From Methylocystis sp. H62 (GTDB lineage Bacteria; Pseudomonadota; Alphaproteobacteria; Rhizobiales; Beijerinckiaceae), in NCBI RefSeq assembly GCF_015709515.1, contig NZ_JADNQZ010000056.1:62001-126000 (forward strand): 64,000 nt of DNA. Reading direction: 5' to 3'. A program made the position numbers and the translations under genes. Each line of letters starts with the position of its first letter. Position 1 is the stretch's first letter. Positions 1 to 11,894 of this stretch are shown one piece after another. The notes beneath the pieces were generated by a model, which saw only the letters and a program-made list of their open reading frames with translations, had not been told where the DNA came from and ran no database searches.

Positions 1-469
<469 letters not shown>

Positions 470-515
470 CGCCGTGCTCCTTTGAAGAGTACCTGTCGCC
501 CCGTCGCGTTCGAGA

Positions 516-2591
<2,076 letters not shown>

Positions 2592-2602
2592 GACGGTTGT
2601 CC

Positions 2603-3456
<854 letters not shown>

Positions 3457-3951
3457 TCAATAGGGTCCTTCGCGTGATTGCGAATGGCGGATGTCAAGGG
3501 ATCCCGCCGCGCATGGCCCTTAAAGGCACGCGCAAACGAGCGAAGCGCCGATGGCCGTAAGGGCCAAGGCGCTTCTAACGCAGAGGATCCCGTCGCCGGG
3601 ATCGTGCCTTCCTGTCAGTCGCTTTCGCGACGTGCTGATTACCAACTACATTTGGCGGTCACAGGCAAGGCGACAGCGTTTAAGTTCGAAGGATCGAGAG
3701 CGAGGCGCTCGCCGACGGCATGAACTTACGGCCTGTCGAAAGTGGGCGGAACCTAATCGCGACGTTGGGCGGCGTCAAGCGGAGAATGTCACGCTGATTC
3801 CAAAAAAAGCTATGTTCTTGCTCGAGCCTTCAAAGCCGCATAGCATTCGCCTTAGCGACGCGTTCCGTTTTTTAACATTGAGAGGAACCTCCCCACCAGG
3901 GATGTCCCCCCCATTTGAATGCCTTCTTGCAGGCCGTTTGGCCGGAATGAC
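3457..3951. promoter_or_regulatory. Intergenic leader/promoter region of the str operon
   Basis: These 495 bp lie between rpsL (leftward) and the glycosyltransferase gene (rightward). No convincing gene is seen. On the minus strand a TTGACA match lies at 3492-3497, a possible -35 box for rpsL, but no clear -10 box follows at the right distance. A near-perfect stem-loop occurs at 3542-3575. The part from about 3760 to 3950 is noticeably more AT-rich than its surroundings and probably carries the promoter of the rightward gene. Confidence 0.5.
3542..3575. other. Strong stem-loop upstream of rpsL
   Basis: The arms GAAGCGCC (3542-3549) and GGCGCTTC (3568-3575) pair perfectly, with an inner GGCC/GGCC pair, so a long compact hairpin is possible in either transcript. 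It lies about 85 bp before rpsL on the minus strand and could sit in the str-operon leader. No T-run follows on either strand, so it is not a classical terminator. Function is inferred only from position. Confidence 0.4.
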
Positions 3952-5670
3952 ATGCTGAAACCCGCCGTACGATTCTCGTGTGTCGTTGACAACGAACCTA
4001 TTTTTCTTGCGCAAGCGATGAGATGGGCGCGAAGCCTAATTGAAATCGCGAAGGTTCCGCCCGAAGATCTTGTGGTGCATTACATTCTAGGGCTGGGCCA
4101 GGATTGTGTGGCGAGCTTTTCGCCGCTCGGCGTCAGAACGACAGAAGTGCAGGCGGTTTCGCGGCGGCGTCCGCATCTCAACAAACTCGCACAATTGCGG
4201 TCGGCGCTGCTGCGCGACGCCGACCTGGCTGTGTTATGCGACTGCGACACGCTCTTTGTCGCCGATCCGCGACCCTATTTCGCGAAGAACCTGGTCGCGG
4301 CCGCGGTCGTGGACCGGCCGAACCCGCCGATCGAACTCTGGGACATCATGCTCCGGCGCGCCGGGCTGACGCGTCGGCGACCCGACATCGCCGTGGCTTC
4401 GGACGCCGCCACGACTATTTTCGAGAACAGAAACGGCGGCCTCTACGTGCTGCCCGGCACGCTGCTTGGCGAACTCGACGAGCCTTGGCGCAAATGGGCT
4501 CAGTGGCTCGAGGCGCAGGGGGATGTTCTTGGCGACTACGTGTTTCACATCGATCAGATCGCGTTCGCGCTGACCTGCCTAGAGCTGCGCATTGAACCGG
4601 AACTGCTGCCGAAAGCCCTGAACTTTCCAACCCATCTGCCGGCGGCCGACATTGGCGACGGCGCGCCGATCATACTGCACTACCATCGTCAGGTGGACGA
4701 CAGCGGCATGCTTCAGCCGCTGGGCCAGCCTACGGTCGATCGAGCGGTCGCCTTCGTCAACGAGAGCCTGGCCAAACCCGCGATGATACGCCGGAAGCGG
4801 CGGTTGTTGCTCCATGTCGGATTGCCCAAGACCGGCACCAGCGCGCTACAGAGATGGTGCTATGCGAATTCCGGCCGGTTCCTTGAGCAGAGCATCCGCT
4901 ACCCGACGCCCAGCGCCGACACGGAGATGCCAAAACACCAGTTCATCGTTTCGGACCTGATGACTGGCGATCTTTCCCGCACCGCCCGGGCGGTCGCCGA
5001 AGGCGGCGAAGAATGCACGGTCCTCACCACCGAGGGGTTGACCAATCATCTCTATGATTTTCGTCCGATCGGGCTGGAGAAGATCCGCGACCTTTTCGAA
5101 GCGTTTCACCTGACAGCGTTCCTGGTTCACCGGAAACCGGAAGACTGGCTGAGGTCGTATCACAAGCAGTGCGCGATCAATCCGCGGATTGCCGAATACT
5201 GCTATGGAACGGGCCTGGATCTCCATGGGTTCGGTGAGTTGCCCCGCGTTCGCAAGCTGATGAATGTCCCCAACCTCGGCCAGGACTGCGCCGCGGCGTT
5301 TGGCGCGCAAGAGGTCGTCACGGCGGATTACGGGTCCGATTGGCTGGCGCGTTTTCTTGGTCTCTGCGGCTACACGCCGACTGAAAAGGTCGAACTGGAA
5401 GTCACCAACGAGAGCCTGCCCGACTGGCTCTTCGAGGCGGTCCTGCGGATCAACCGCCAACCCTTCAGCGACCACGCCCGCATCGCGTGGCTAGGCTCGC
5501 TGCAGCGCTTCGCCAGCTCCCGGCATATCGGCCTGAGGAAGCACGAAGCGACTGCGCATTCCTGCGACCTGTGGCGGGAACTCGATCCAAAGCTGGTTGA
5601 CAGGATTGCATCCCCGGACGCCCGCTGGGCGGGCTACCAAGAGCTCCTGAGCGAACTGAGCCGGCGCTAG
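3952..5670 (+). CDS. Glycosyltransferase (GT-A-like) fused to a sulfotransferase-like domain
   Basis: A 572-residue cytoplasmic protein with two apparent enzyme modules. Residues 1 to about 270 resemble nucleotide-sugar transferases of the GT-A fold, with a DCD (DxD-type metal site) at 97-99 in the context VLCDCDTLFVADP. From about residue 285 a sulfotransferase-like P-loop segment begins (LLLHVGLPKTGTSALQ), the usual 5'-phosphosulfate-binding loop of PAPS-dependent enzymes, followed by a typical HRKPEDWLRSYHKQ segment. I chose ATG 3952 over the in-frame ATG 3919 because the conserved-looking sequence begins there. The gene stands alone. It may build and sulfate a cell-surface glycan, but substrates are unknown; the C-terminal part could be a non-sulfating relative. 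Confidence 0.7.
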   Translation: MLKPAVRFSCVVDNEPIFLAQAMRWARSLIEIAKVPPEDLVVHYILGLGQDCVASFSPLGVRTTEVQAVSRRRPHLNKLAQLRSALLRDADLAVLCDCDTLFVADPRPYFAKNLVAAAVVDRPNPPIELWDIMLRRAGLTRRRPDIAVASDAATTIFENRNGGLYVLPGTLLGELDEPWRKWAQWLEAQGDVLGDYVFHIDQIAFALTCLELRIEPELLPKALNFPTHLPAADIGDGAPIILHYHRQVDDSGMLQPLGQPTVDRAVAFVNESLAKPAMIRRKRRLLLHVGLPKTGTSALQRWCYANSGRFLEQSIRYPTPSADTEMPKHQFIVSDLMTGDLSRTARAVAEGGEECTVLTTEGLTNHLYDFRPIGLEKIRDLFEAFHLTAFLVHRKPEDWLRSYHKQCAINPRIAEYCYGTGLDLHGFGELPRVRKLMNVPNLGQDCAAAFGAQEVVTADYGSDWLARFLGLCGYTPTEKVELEVTNESLPDWLFEAVLRINRQPFSDHARIAWLGSLQRFASSRHIGLRKHEATAHSCDLWRELDPKLVDRIASPDARWAGYQELLSELSRR

Positions 5671-5721
5671 AGCGCGGCTGGCGAAAAAGTGGCAACCGGT
5701 TGTTCGTATAGAGCGCGCTCT
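5669..5721. repeat. Rhizobiales-type intergenic palindromic element
   Basis: Imperfect inverted repeat directly at the stop codon of the preceding gene: AGAGCGCG at the left and CGCGCTCT at the right enclose a core with AAAAAGTGGCAACCGGTT. This core (AAGTGG..ACCGGTT) is the hallmark of a short palindrome scattered through rhizobial and related genomes. A diverged relative lies at 15144-15194. Confidence 0.6.
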
Positions 5722-5817
5722 GAACTTTTGGAATCAATCACGCTGCAATGAGCGATTCCGCCCAAATGCAGCGTTCTCTTCAGCGCCCGGCGCGAGCGCC
5801 GCGCGCCGCCGTTTCGG

Positions 5818-6426
5818 TCAGTTGCGCGATGGAAAGATGCCTTGCAGCGCAACGCACCACATCATGGTGAGATAGGGTCCCCTTTGGCTCACCGGCTGGC
5901 CGCCCCCGCTGGGCTGGATCATGTCGCCGGCCATGACGCGGTTGGGCGGACCATCGTGGTAGGTGTCGTCGGAGCCGACGCCGCCGCCAAGATACCGGCC
6001 GTCCGGGCCGCCCTTGTCGGCGGTGGCGTTGGTCGCCTGCACGCCGTGATTGTGAGCCGGCATCTGGCTGGTTGTGATGGTGAAGTTCTCGCGGCCGCCG
6101 ACCTGGCCCTCGACATAATTGGAAAGGCCCGGCCCGGTCCCCTGGTGGATCGGCGCGCGGCCGCGAAGGTCGGGCAGGGCGAAGGTGGTCGAGCCGTTGC
6201 CGCCATAGGTCGTGCCGTACAGGGAAAACAGCGCCGTGTTCTGCGAAATGGACAGAAGCTGGCCGTCCGCCTGCGCCCAATTGCGGGGACAGAAGGTCGC
6301 GCCCGTGAGCATCAGCTGGCCGAGGAAAGGCTCGGCCTGCGCCGCGGCAGGGGATATCGATGCGAAAGTCGCGACGACCGACAATGAAGCGGCGATCGGG
6401 AGAACTGCAAAGAGTCTGTGCGACAT
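5818..6426 (-). CDS. Secreted phage-tail-collar domain protein
   Basis: A 202-residue protein with a signal peptide (MSHRLFAVLPIAASLSVVAT then an AAAQA cleavage region) followed by a tail-collar domain: EPFLGQLMLTGATFCPRNWA, GQLLSISQNTALFSLYGTTY and FALPDLRGRAPIHQG. The C-terminal PAHNHGVQATN and GPYLTMMWCVALQGIFPSRN segments are typical of the microcystin-dependent-protein (MdpB-like) family. ATG 6426 is preferred over ATG 6474 because the signal peptide starts there. No phage genes surround it and phage collar proteins do not carry signal peptides, so this is a host-borne exported version. Its function is not known. Confidence 0.85.
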   Translation of the reverse strand: MSHRLFAVLPIAASLSVVATFASISPAAAQAEPFLGQLMLTGATFCPRNWAQADGQLLSISQNTALFSLYGTTYGGNGSTTFALPDLRGRAPIHQGTGPGLSNYVEGQVGGRENFTITTSQMPAHNHGVQATNATADKGGPDGRYLGGGVGSDDTYHDGPPNRVMAGDMIQPSGGGQPVSQRGPYLTMMWCVALQGIFPSRN

Positions 6427-6843
6427 ATTGTTTCCCTCAAATATTATCATTGTTGCAACGCCCCAGGTTAGCATCGAGTTTTCTGAAGTTACAGGGGGCG
6501 GCGCAATTAAATTGCGGATGCAACCAAGCCAATTCTGCCGATGAATCGAATCCTTGTTTTTTATTCATGTTCATTCGGCGTCGGAGTGGCCTGCGCCTTC
6601 GCCATTCTGGACGCTGCATGCTACGGTTGGATCGAAACCGCCCCGAGATTCTGGCCGACCGATCGCAACCGTGTGGCGCCGGCGCGCCGTTGGCTCGGGA
6701 CGAGCAAGCGCCCAACCCGTAGACGTCGACTCATCTGCGCAGTTTGGTCGCATGCCGACGGCATTGCGCCGGGCGCAAGCCGGTAACATCATCCCCCACT
6801 GCGACGGCGACGCCGCCAAAGTTGATCAAGGAAGGAAGCTCGA
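6427..6843. other. Gene-free stretch before the YdcH-like gene
   Basis: These 417 bp lie between two diverging genes. The part near 6430-6560 is AT-rich and may hold promoters for the leftward collar-domain gene. Short open frames exist on both strands (for example 6541-6786), but they lack a ribosome site and recognisable sequence. A GGAAGGAAG ribosome site at about 6830-6838 serves the YdcH-like gene. Confidence 0.4.
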
Positions 6844-7083
6844 ATGAGCCATGTTGCGCATGAGTTGCACGAAGAATTTCCCGAACAGGCCGAGGCCATT
6901 CACGCCTTGAAGGCCAGCAATGCCCACTTCGCGCGCCTCACCGAGGAATATCACACGCTCAATCGCGCCATTCACCGCATGGAGACCAATGTCGAGCCGG
7001 CGGATGACGCAACGATCGAAGATTTGAAAAGGAAGCGGCTCGCGCTCAAGGATGAGATCGCCGGCTTCCTGGCGACGGTTTAA
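6844..7083 (+). CDS. YdcH/DUF465-family small coiled-coil protein
   Basis: A 79-residue soluble protein. The central motif (HALKASNAHFARLTEEYHTL, then NRAIHRMET) and the C-terminal basic helix (IEDLKRKRLALKDEIAGFL) match the DUF465/YdcH family of short antiparallel helical hairpins. These are widespread in proteobacteria and their role is not established. The start ATG 6844 has a clear GGAAGGAAG ribosome site about 6 bases upstream. It appears monocistronic and is followed by a pair of palindromic repeats. Confidence 0.9.
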   Translation: MSHVAHELHEEFPEQAEAIHALKASNAHFARLTEEYHTLNRAIHRMETNVEPADDATIEDLKRKRLALKDEIAGFLATV

Positions 7084-7269
7084 GACCCCCTCCCCGTCCC
7101 TCCCCCGCTGCGCGGGAGAGGGAGCGGGCGCCGCACTTCATCGCCTTTCCTAGCCTCGACTTTCATCATCATTCTGGGCCTTTGGAAGATTCAGCCGAGA
7201 CGCCGTTCCTCCCCTCTCCCGCGTAGCGGGGGAGGTGGCGAGCGCAGCGAGCCGGAGGGGGCGCAAATC
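7084..7269. repeat. Pair of related GC-rich palindromic repeats
   Basis: Two related palindromes fill this 186-bp gap between convergent genes. The left one (about 7085-7130) is built on CCCTCCCCCGC / GCGGGAGAGGG; the right one (about 7205-7262) on CCCCTCTCCCGC / GCGGGGGAGG followed by GAGCGCAGCGAGCCGGAGG. The CTCCCGC..GCGGGGGAG core is a common dispersed intergenic repeat of Rhizobiales. They could form hairpins at the 3' ends of both genes. Confidence 0.6.
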
Positions 7270-7695
7270 TTATCGATATTGCGCAGGCGCCTGCGGATTG
7301 TTCGCGGGGTTGCTGTCGTGCTTGGTCAGGCGGGCGACCAGCGGGCCGCCGACCAGGTGCTGAAGCTCCGCCTCCAGCGCGTCGGCGACGTCCTTTCCAT
7401 AGATTTCCTCACCGGCGACATGGATCGAGAAAGCTTTGCTGTGCTTCTCGATTTTCGCCGGATCTTCAATCACCGCCTTTGTCCATTTGTAGAGCGGGAA
7501 ATTCTCCTCGCCGCGCTGTTCGGCCGCGGCGACATAGTCGGCAAAGGCGTCGAGCTGGTTCCGAAGCTTCGCGTTATGTTGGGCCAGAATATCGCTGAGC
7601 GGCTTGAGCGCCGGATTTTCCGGATCCTTGCGGGCGAGCTTGGCCGCCGCGTCGGCGAGATTGACCCGAACCTGATATGCCCACTCTTCGCTCAT
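7270..7695 (-). CDS. Conserved-looking hypothetical protein
   Basis: A 141-residue, hydrophilic and mostly helical protein with no signal peptide or membrane segment. It begins MSEEWAYQVRVNLADAAAKL and ends in a proline/asparagine-rich tail (NPANNPQAPAQYR). I do not recognise the family. Codon use is like that of its neighbours, and the stop at 7270 lies just inside the palindromic repeat region. The open frame, ordinary ATG at 7695 and length support a real gene; its function cannot be stated. Confidence 0.7.
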   Translation of the reverse strand: MSEEWAYQVRVNLADAAAKLARKDPENPALKPLSDILAQHNAKLRNQLDAFADYVAAAEQRGEENFPLYKWTKAVIEDPAKIEKHSKAFSIHVAGEEIYGKDVADALEAELQHLVGGPLVARLTKHDSNPANNPQAPAQYR

Positions 7696-8198
7696 TGCTC
7701 CGCTCCCTGGGACTAACGCCGCGCGCCGCGCCTTCTTTTCACGCGCGCCTCACTTGCGCCTTATGAGCCGAGCGGCGTCGGGTCTGAAAGAACCTATAGA
7801 AGATTGGCGAAAACCCGAGATTTTCCAAGCCCCCGGGGCGCCGCCAGCTGTCGCGCCCGCCGAGCTATCCCCTTGTCGCGCTTACGTTTAGTCGGGCATG
7901 CCCAGGCATAAGGTGATTTTTTTGGCAATACTGTGTATAAGCGCTCTAGCGGCATCGAGGCGGCGCCGCCTTGTGGGAACGGACGTCGGCCACATTTCAG
8001 CCGCCTTGGCCTCGGACTTTGTCGGGTCGACCGGCGCGCCTTTCGAAAGTCCGGCTGTCGAGTCGATATGAGTGTCGACTGTTGAGCATCGACGTCGCGC
8101 CCTTCGAGGAGTCGGGGGCGGCCGTATCGCGCGGAAAGCGCAGTCACGTCGCGCCGGCCCGGACGTTAAATTGCGGCCGCAAATAGCAAAGGGTGAAG
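7696..8198. promoter_or_regulatory. Gene-free region upstream of chvI
   Basis: About 500 bp between a leftward gene and chvI. No coherent gene is visible. The stretch around 7910-7945 is AT-rich (a TTTTTTTGGCAATACTGTGTAT-type run) and is the best place for a promoter. In many rhizobia pckA lies divergently upstream of chvI; it is not present here. A ribosome site AAAGGG at 8188-8193 decides the chvI start. Confidence 0.4.
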
Positions 8199-8897
8199 AT
8201 GCCGACCATCGCTCTCGTCGACGACGATCGAAACATTCTCACCTCTGTCTCCATCGCTCTGGAGGGCGAGGGGTATCGCGTCCAGACCTATACCGACGGC
8301 GCGCAGGCGCTCGACGGGCTGCGCGCCAATCCGCCCGATCTGGCGATCTTCGACATTAAGATGCCGCGGATGGACGGCATGGAGCTTCTGCGTCGACTGC
8401 GGCAGAAGTCGGACCTCCCGGTGATTTTCCTCACCTCCAAAGACGAGGAAATCGACGAGCTGTTCGGCCTGAAGATGGGGGCGGACGACTTCATTCATAA
8501 GCCTTTCTCGCAACGGCTGCTCGTCGAGCGGGTCAAGGCGATTCTGCGGCGCTCCAATCCAAAGGAGGCTGCGGCTCAGAAGGAATCGGAGGCCAAGGTC
8601 CTGGAGCGCGGCGCGCTGCTGATGGACCCTGAGCGCCACACCTGCACCTGGCGAGGCGATCCGGTGGTGCTGACGGTCACGGAATTCCTGATTTTGCAGT
8701 CGCTGGCGCAGCGTCCCGGCGTCGTGAAGAGCCGCAACGCGCTCATGGATGCGGCCTACGACGACCAGGTCTATGTCGACGATCGAACGATCGACAGCCA
8801 CATCAAGCGTTTGCGCAAGAAATTCAAGGTCGCGGACAACGACTTCGAAATGATCGAGACGCTCTATGGCGTGGGCTATCGATTCAAGGAAGCCTGA
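8199..8897 (+). CDS. chvI: Two-component response regulator ChvI
   Basis: OmpR-class DNA-binding response regulator, 232 residues. The receiver domain starts [20 protein letters not shown] and carries the phospho-acceptor aspartate in [12 protein letters not shown] and the lysine in DDFIHKPFS. The C-terminal winged helix has the [14 protein letters not shown] and [10 protein letters not shown] motifs. ATG 8199 is chosen over GTG 8193 because it follows AAAGGG at a proper distance and gives the usual family N-terminus. chvG follows 22 bp later. In rhizobia ChvG-ChvI (with the periplasmic inhibitor ExoR) responds to acid or envelope stress and controls exopolysaccharide and motility genes; ExoR is not in the window. 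Confidence 0.95.
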   Translation: MPTIALVDDDRNILTSVSIALEGEGYRVQTYTDGAQALDGLRANPPDLAIFDIKMPRMDGMELLRRLRQKSDLPVIFLTSKDEEIDELFGLKMGADDFIHKPFSQRLLVERVKAILRRSNPKEAAAQKESEAKVLERGALLMDPERHTCTWRGDPVVLTVTEFLILQSLAQRPGVVKSRNALMDAAYDDQVYVDDRTIDSHIKRLRKKFKVADNDFEMIETLYGVGYRFKEA

Positions 8898-8919
8898 GTT
8901 CTCGCGGAGGGGACGCGAG

Positions 8920-10839
8920 ATGGACGCAAGCGTCGAGGGAGACGGCGACGTGACCGCCGTCGGCGACCAGGTTGCGGAAGCGCCGCGTCCGGCGGTCCCG
9001 GCGACCGCTCCAGCGCGAGACGCCGCGGCGGCGCGGGCCCGCCTGTGGCGGACGATCTCCGTCCGTTTGGCGCGGGCGCAGCGCACGGTGCAGCGAACCG
9101 TCCAGTCGCATCTTTCATCCTCGCTCACCCGCCGCATCGTCGTTCTCAATCTTGGCGGGCTGGTCGCGCTGCTGGCCGGGTTCCTCTACCTCAACCAGTT
9201 TCGCGAAGGTCTCATCGACGCCCGCGTGCAAAGCCTGCAAACGCAGGGCGAGATCATCGCCGCGGCGGTGGCGGCGTCAGCGACGGTCGACACCGACGCC
9301 ATCTCCATCGATCCCGAGAAGCTGTTGAAGCTTGCGCCGGGAGAAAGCGCGAGCGACGCCGACGGCTCCCCGCTGGAGTTTTCGCTCAACCCCGAACGCG
9401 TCGGCCCGCTGCTACGGCGACTGGTGTCCCCGACGCGGCTGCGGGCGCGCATTTACGACCGCGACGGCTTTCTGCTGCTCGATTCGCGCTCCGTCTCCGG
9501 TCGTTCGAACATTCTGCGCTTCGAGCTGCCGCCCGCGGGCGGCCAGCCCACCACATTCGACGCATCGTCATTCCTCGAACGGTCGCTGGAGTTTGTCCAG
9601 CGCCTGTCACATCGGCCGGAGCTGCCGCTTTACGAAGACATCGGCATGGGCAATGGCAAAGCCTATCCTGAGGTCGGCAGCGCGCTCGGCGGCCATATTC
9701 ATTCGGTGGTGCGCGCCAACGCCAGGGGCGAAACCATCATTTCCGTCGCCGTCCCGGTTCAGCGTTACCGGTCGGTGCGCGGGGCGCTGCTCCTCTCGAC
9801 CATGGGCGGCGACATCGACGCCGTCATCGTCACGGAACGCTGGGGCATCATCCGCATCTTTCTGGTCTCGGCCGGCGTGATGCTGCTGATTTCGCTGTTC
9901 TTCACCAACACGATCACCGAACCGATGCGCCGCCTCGCCGAAGCGGCCGAGCGGGTGCGGCGCGGCGTCAAATCCCGCCAGGAGATCCCGGACTTCTCGG
10001 ACCGGCCCGACGAGATCGGCCATCTTTCGGGCGCGCTGCGCGACATGACGAAGGCGCTCTACAACCGCATCGACGCGATCGAGCATTTCGCCGCCGATGT
10101 CGCGCATGAACTGAAGAATCCGTTGACGTCTCTGCGCAGCGCCGTCGAGACGCTGCCGATCGCCAAGACCGAGGAGTCGCGCGACAGGCTGCTCGCCGTC
10201 ATCAAGCATGACGTCGGCCGGCTCGACCGTTTGATCAGCGATATTTCCGACGCGTCCCGTCTCGACGCCGAACTCGCGCGCGCCGACATGGACGTCGTCG
10301 ATCTCTTGGCGGCGCTGTCGACCGTCGTCGACTTGGCGCGCGCGGTGGAGCGCGGCGACGGCGTCACCATTCAGCTGACCGTGCGCTCCTCTCCCTACGA
10401 CGCGCCGCGCAGCCGCTGGCGCGTTCTCGGCAATGACTCGCGCCTCGGTCAGGTGTTCAACAATCTGATCGACAACGGCCGCTCGTTTTCAAAGCCCGGC
10501 GGCGTCGTGCGGGTGCTGCTGTGGCCGGAGCGGGCGAAGGGGCCGGGCGGCCAGCAGATCGAAGGCTTCGAGATCATCGTCGACGACGACGGCCCCGGCA
10601 TTCCCGACGGCGCGTTCGAACGCATTTTCGAGCGTTTCTACACCGACCGGCCGGAACAGGGGTTTGGCCAGAACTCCGGGCTCGGGCTCTCGATCTCCCG
10701 CCAAATCATCGAGGCGCATGGCGGACGCGTCCGCGCCCTCAACCGCACCCGGGCGCATCCGCAGGGCACTGACGAGCCCCACCCTGGCGACGCCGTGCTC
10801 GGCGCGCGCTTTGTCGTCTGGTTGCCGTCGGCGCGATGA
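8920..10839 (+). CDS. chvG: Sensor histidine kinase ChvG
   Basis: Inner-membrane partner of ChvI, 639 residues. A first membrane helix (IVVLNLGGLVALLAGFLYL) precedes a periplasmic sensor domain of about 200 residues. A second helix (IFLVSAGVMLLISLFF) leads into a HAMP region, then the H-box (FAADVAHELKNPLTSLRSAV), N-box (NNLIDNGRSFS), and G-boxes (DDDGPGIPDGAFERIFERFY and GLGLSISRQI). ATG 8920 has a GGAGGGGA ribosome site; the frame stays open upstream into chvI, but that part is overlap. The stop overlaps the start of hprK by 4 bases, so kinase and HPr kinase are translationally coupled. Confidence 0.95.
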   Translation: MDASVEGDGDVTAVGDQVAEAPRPAVPATAPARDAAAARARLWRTISVRLARAQRTVQRTVQSHLSSSLTRRIVVLNLGGLVALLAGFLYLNQFREGLIDARVQSLQTQGEIIAAAVAASATVDTDAISIDPEKLLKLAPGESASDADGSPLEFSLNPERVGPLLRRLVSPTRLRARIYDRDGFLLLDSRSVSGRSNILRFELPPAGGQPTTFDASSFLERSLEFVQRLSHRPELPLYEDIGMGNGKAYPEVGSALGGHIHSVVRANARGETIISVAVPVQRYRSVRGALLLSTMGGDIDAVIVTERWGIIRIFLVSAGVMLLISLFFTNTITEPMRRLAEAAERVRRGVKSRQEIPDFSDRPDEIGHLSGALRDMTKALYNRIDAIEHFAADVAHELKNPLTSLRSAVETLPIAKTEESRDRLLAVIKHDVGRLDRLISDISDASRLDAELARADMDVVDLLAALSTVVDLARAVERGDGVTIQLTVRSSPYDAPRSRWRVLGNDSRLGQVFNNLIDNGRSFSKPGGVVRVLLWPERAKGPGGQQIEGFEIIVDDDGPGIPDGAFERIFERFYTDRPEQGFGQNSGLGLSISRQIIEAHGGRVRALNRTRAHPQGTDEPHPGDAVLGARFVVWLPSAR

Positions 10840-11303
10840 CGCCGCCGCCGCAAGCGTCAGAGTATGTTCACGCCAATGCGCTGGTTCTCGGCGCGTTCGG
10901 CCTGCTGCTGCGCGGACCGTCCGGCGCCGGCAAGAGCGCGCTGACCTTGCAGCTTGTCGCCGACTGGCGGGCGCACGGCGCTTTCGCGGCGCTCGTCGGC
11001 GACGACCGGGTCGCGCTCGAAGCGCTCAACGACCGGCTGATCGCAAGGCCGCATCCGTCGATCCGCGGGATCATCGAGGCGCGCGGCCTCGGGCTGATGC
11101 GCGTCGCCTATGAGCCCGCCTGCGTCTTGCGGGCCGTCGTCGACCTCCTCGCGTCCGGAGAGTCGCCGAAGCGATATCCCGATGAGGCCGACGCGACCAC
11201 TGAGTTGAGCGGCGTGACGCTGCCGCGTATGTTCGAAAACGCCGCAAACGTCGGAGCGGTGGCGCGAATTGCAGCTTACATTCAGAACGTTGCGACAAAT
11301 TGA
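10836..11303 (+). CDS. hprK: HPr kinase/phosphorylase, short alphaproteobacterial form
   Basis: Phosphorylates (and dephosphorylates) the regulatory serine of HPr. At 155 residues it holds only the catalytic C-terminal domain, the normal short form in alphaproteobacteria. The Walker A loop is GPSGAGKSALTLQL at about 27-40, followed by LVGDDRVAL and the family signature RGIIEARGLGLMRV. Its ATG overlaps the chvG stop by 4 bases. The EIIA and HPr genes follow after a 189-bp gap, in the same direction. This linkage ties the PTS phospho-relay to the ChvG-ChvI envelope sensor. Confidence 0.93.
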   Translation: MTPPPQASEYVHANALVLGAFGLLLRGPSGAGKSALTLQLVADWRAHGAFAALVGDDRVALEALNDRLIARPHPSIRGIIEARGLGLMRVAYEPACVLRAVVDLLASGESPKRYPDEADATTELSGVTLPRMFENAANVGAVARIAAYIQNVATN

Positions 11304-11492
11304 CGGGGCCCTGCTGTTTTCGCTTGCCTATTTCGCCGCGTTGCACAAAATGTCGCCCCTGTTGAGCGGGGCGATCACGGCGGGCGCAACGGCTCCTCCT
11401 GGGATGCAATTTGGCTCCGTTCGCCCTTGCGGGCCGACGCATTTTACGAGACATCGGCGCGCAAGAGACGTCTTCATGAGTGGTAGGGTCGT

Positions 11493-11894
11493 ATGATCGG
11501 AATGGTCTTGGTGACCCATGGCCACCTTGCCACTGAGTTTCGCGCGGCGCTCGAACACGTCGTCGGACCTCAAAAGCAGATTGCGGCGATCTCGATTGGG
11601 CCCGAGGACGATATGGAGCGCCGACGCGGGGATATTATTGACGCGATCCGCGAGGCCGACAGCGGCGAAGGCGTGGTGCTGCTCACCGATATGTTCGGCG
11701 GCACGCCCTCCAATCTTGCAATATCCGTCATGGATGGCGGAAAGGTGGAGGTTCTCGCGGGGGTCAACCTGCCAATGCTGATCAAGCTCGCTTCGGTCCG
11801 CGATACGCAACCTTTGGAGCAGGCGGTGCTGCAGGCGCAGGACGCCGGCCGCAAATATGTTTACATCGCCAGCAAAGTGCTCAACGCCAAATGA
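11493..11894 (+). CDS. PTS system mannose-type EIIA component
   Basis: Cytoplasmic phosphocarrier of the mannose EIIA fold, 133 residues. The phosphorylatable histidine is in MVLVTHGHLATEF near residue 9, and the LLTDMFGGTPSNLAISVM segment is family-typical. No sugar-transport EIIB/EIIC/EIID genes accompany it, so this is most likely a regulatory PTS branch that receives phosphate from HPr. It overlaps the ptsH start by 4 bases. The ribosome site is GGTAGGGT just before the ATG. Confidence 0.93.
   Translation: MIGMVLVTHGHLATEFRAALEHVVGPQKQIAAISIGPEDDMERRRGDIIDAIREADSGEGVVLLTDMFGGTPSNLAISVMDGGKVEVLAGVNLPMLIKLASVRDTQPLEQAVLQAQDAGRKYVYIASKVLNAK

Noticed and set aside
5818-6426. Prophage remnant at the tail-collar gene
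   Set aside because: No other phage-like gene or attachment site is near and the protein has a signal peptide.
6541-6786. Possible 81-residue gene before the YdcH-like gene
   Set aside because: No ribosome site, no recognisable motif, and overlapping frames on both strands are equally open.
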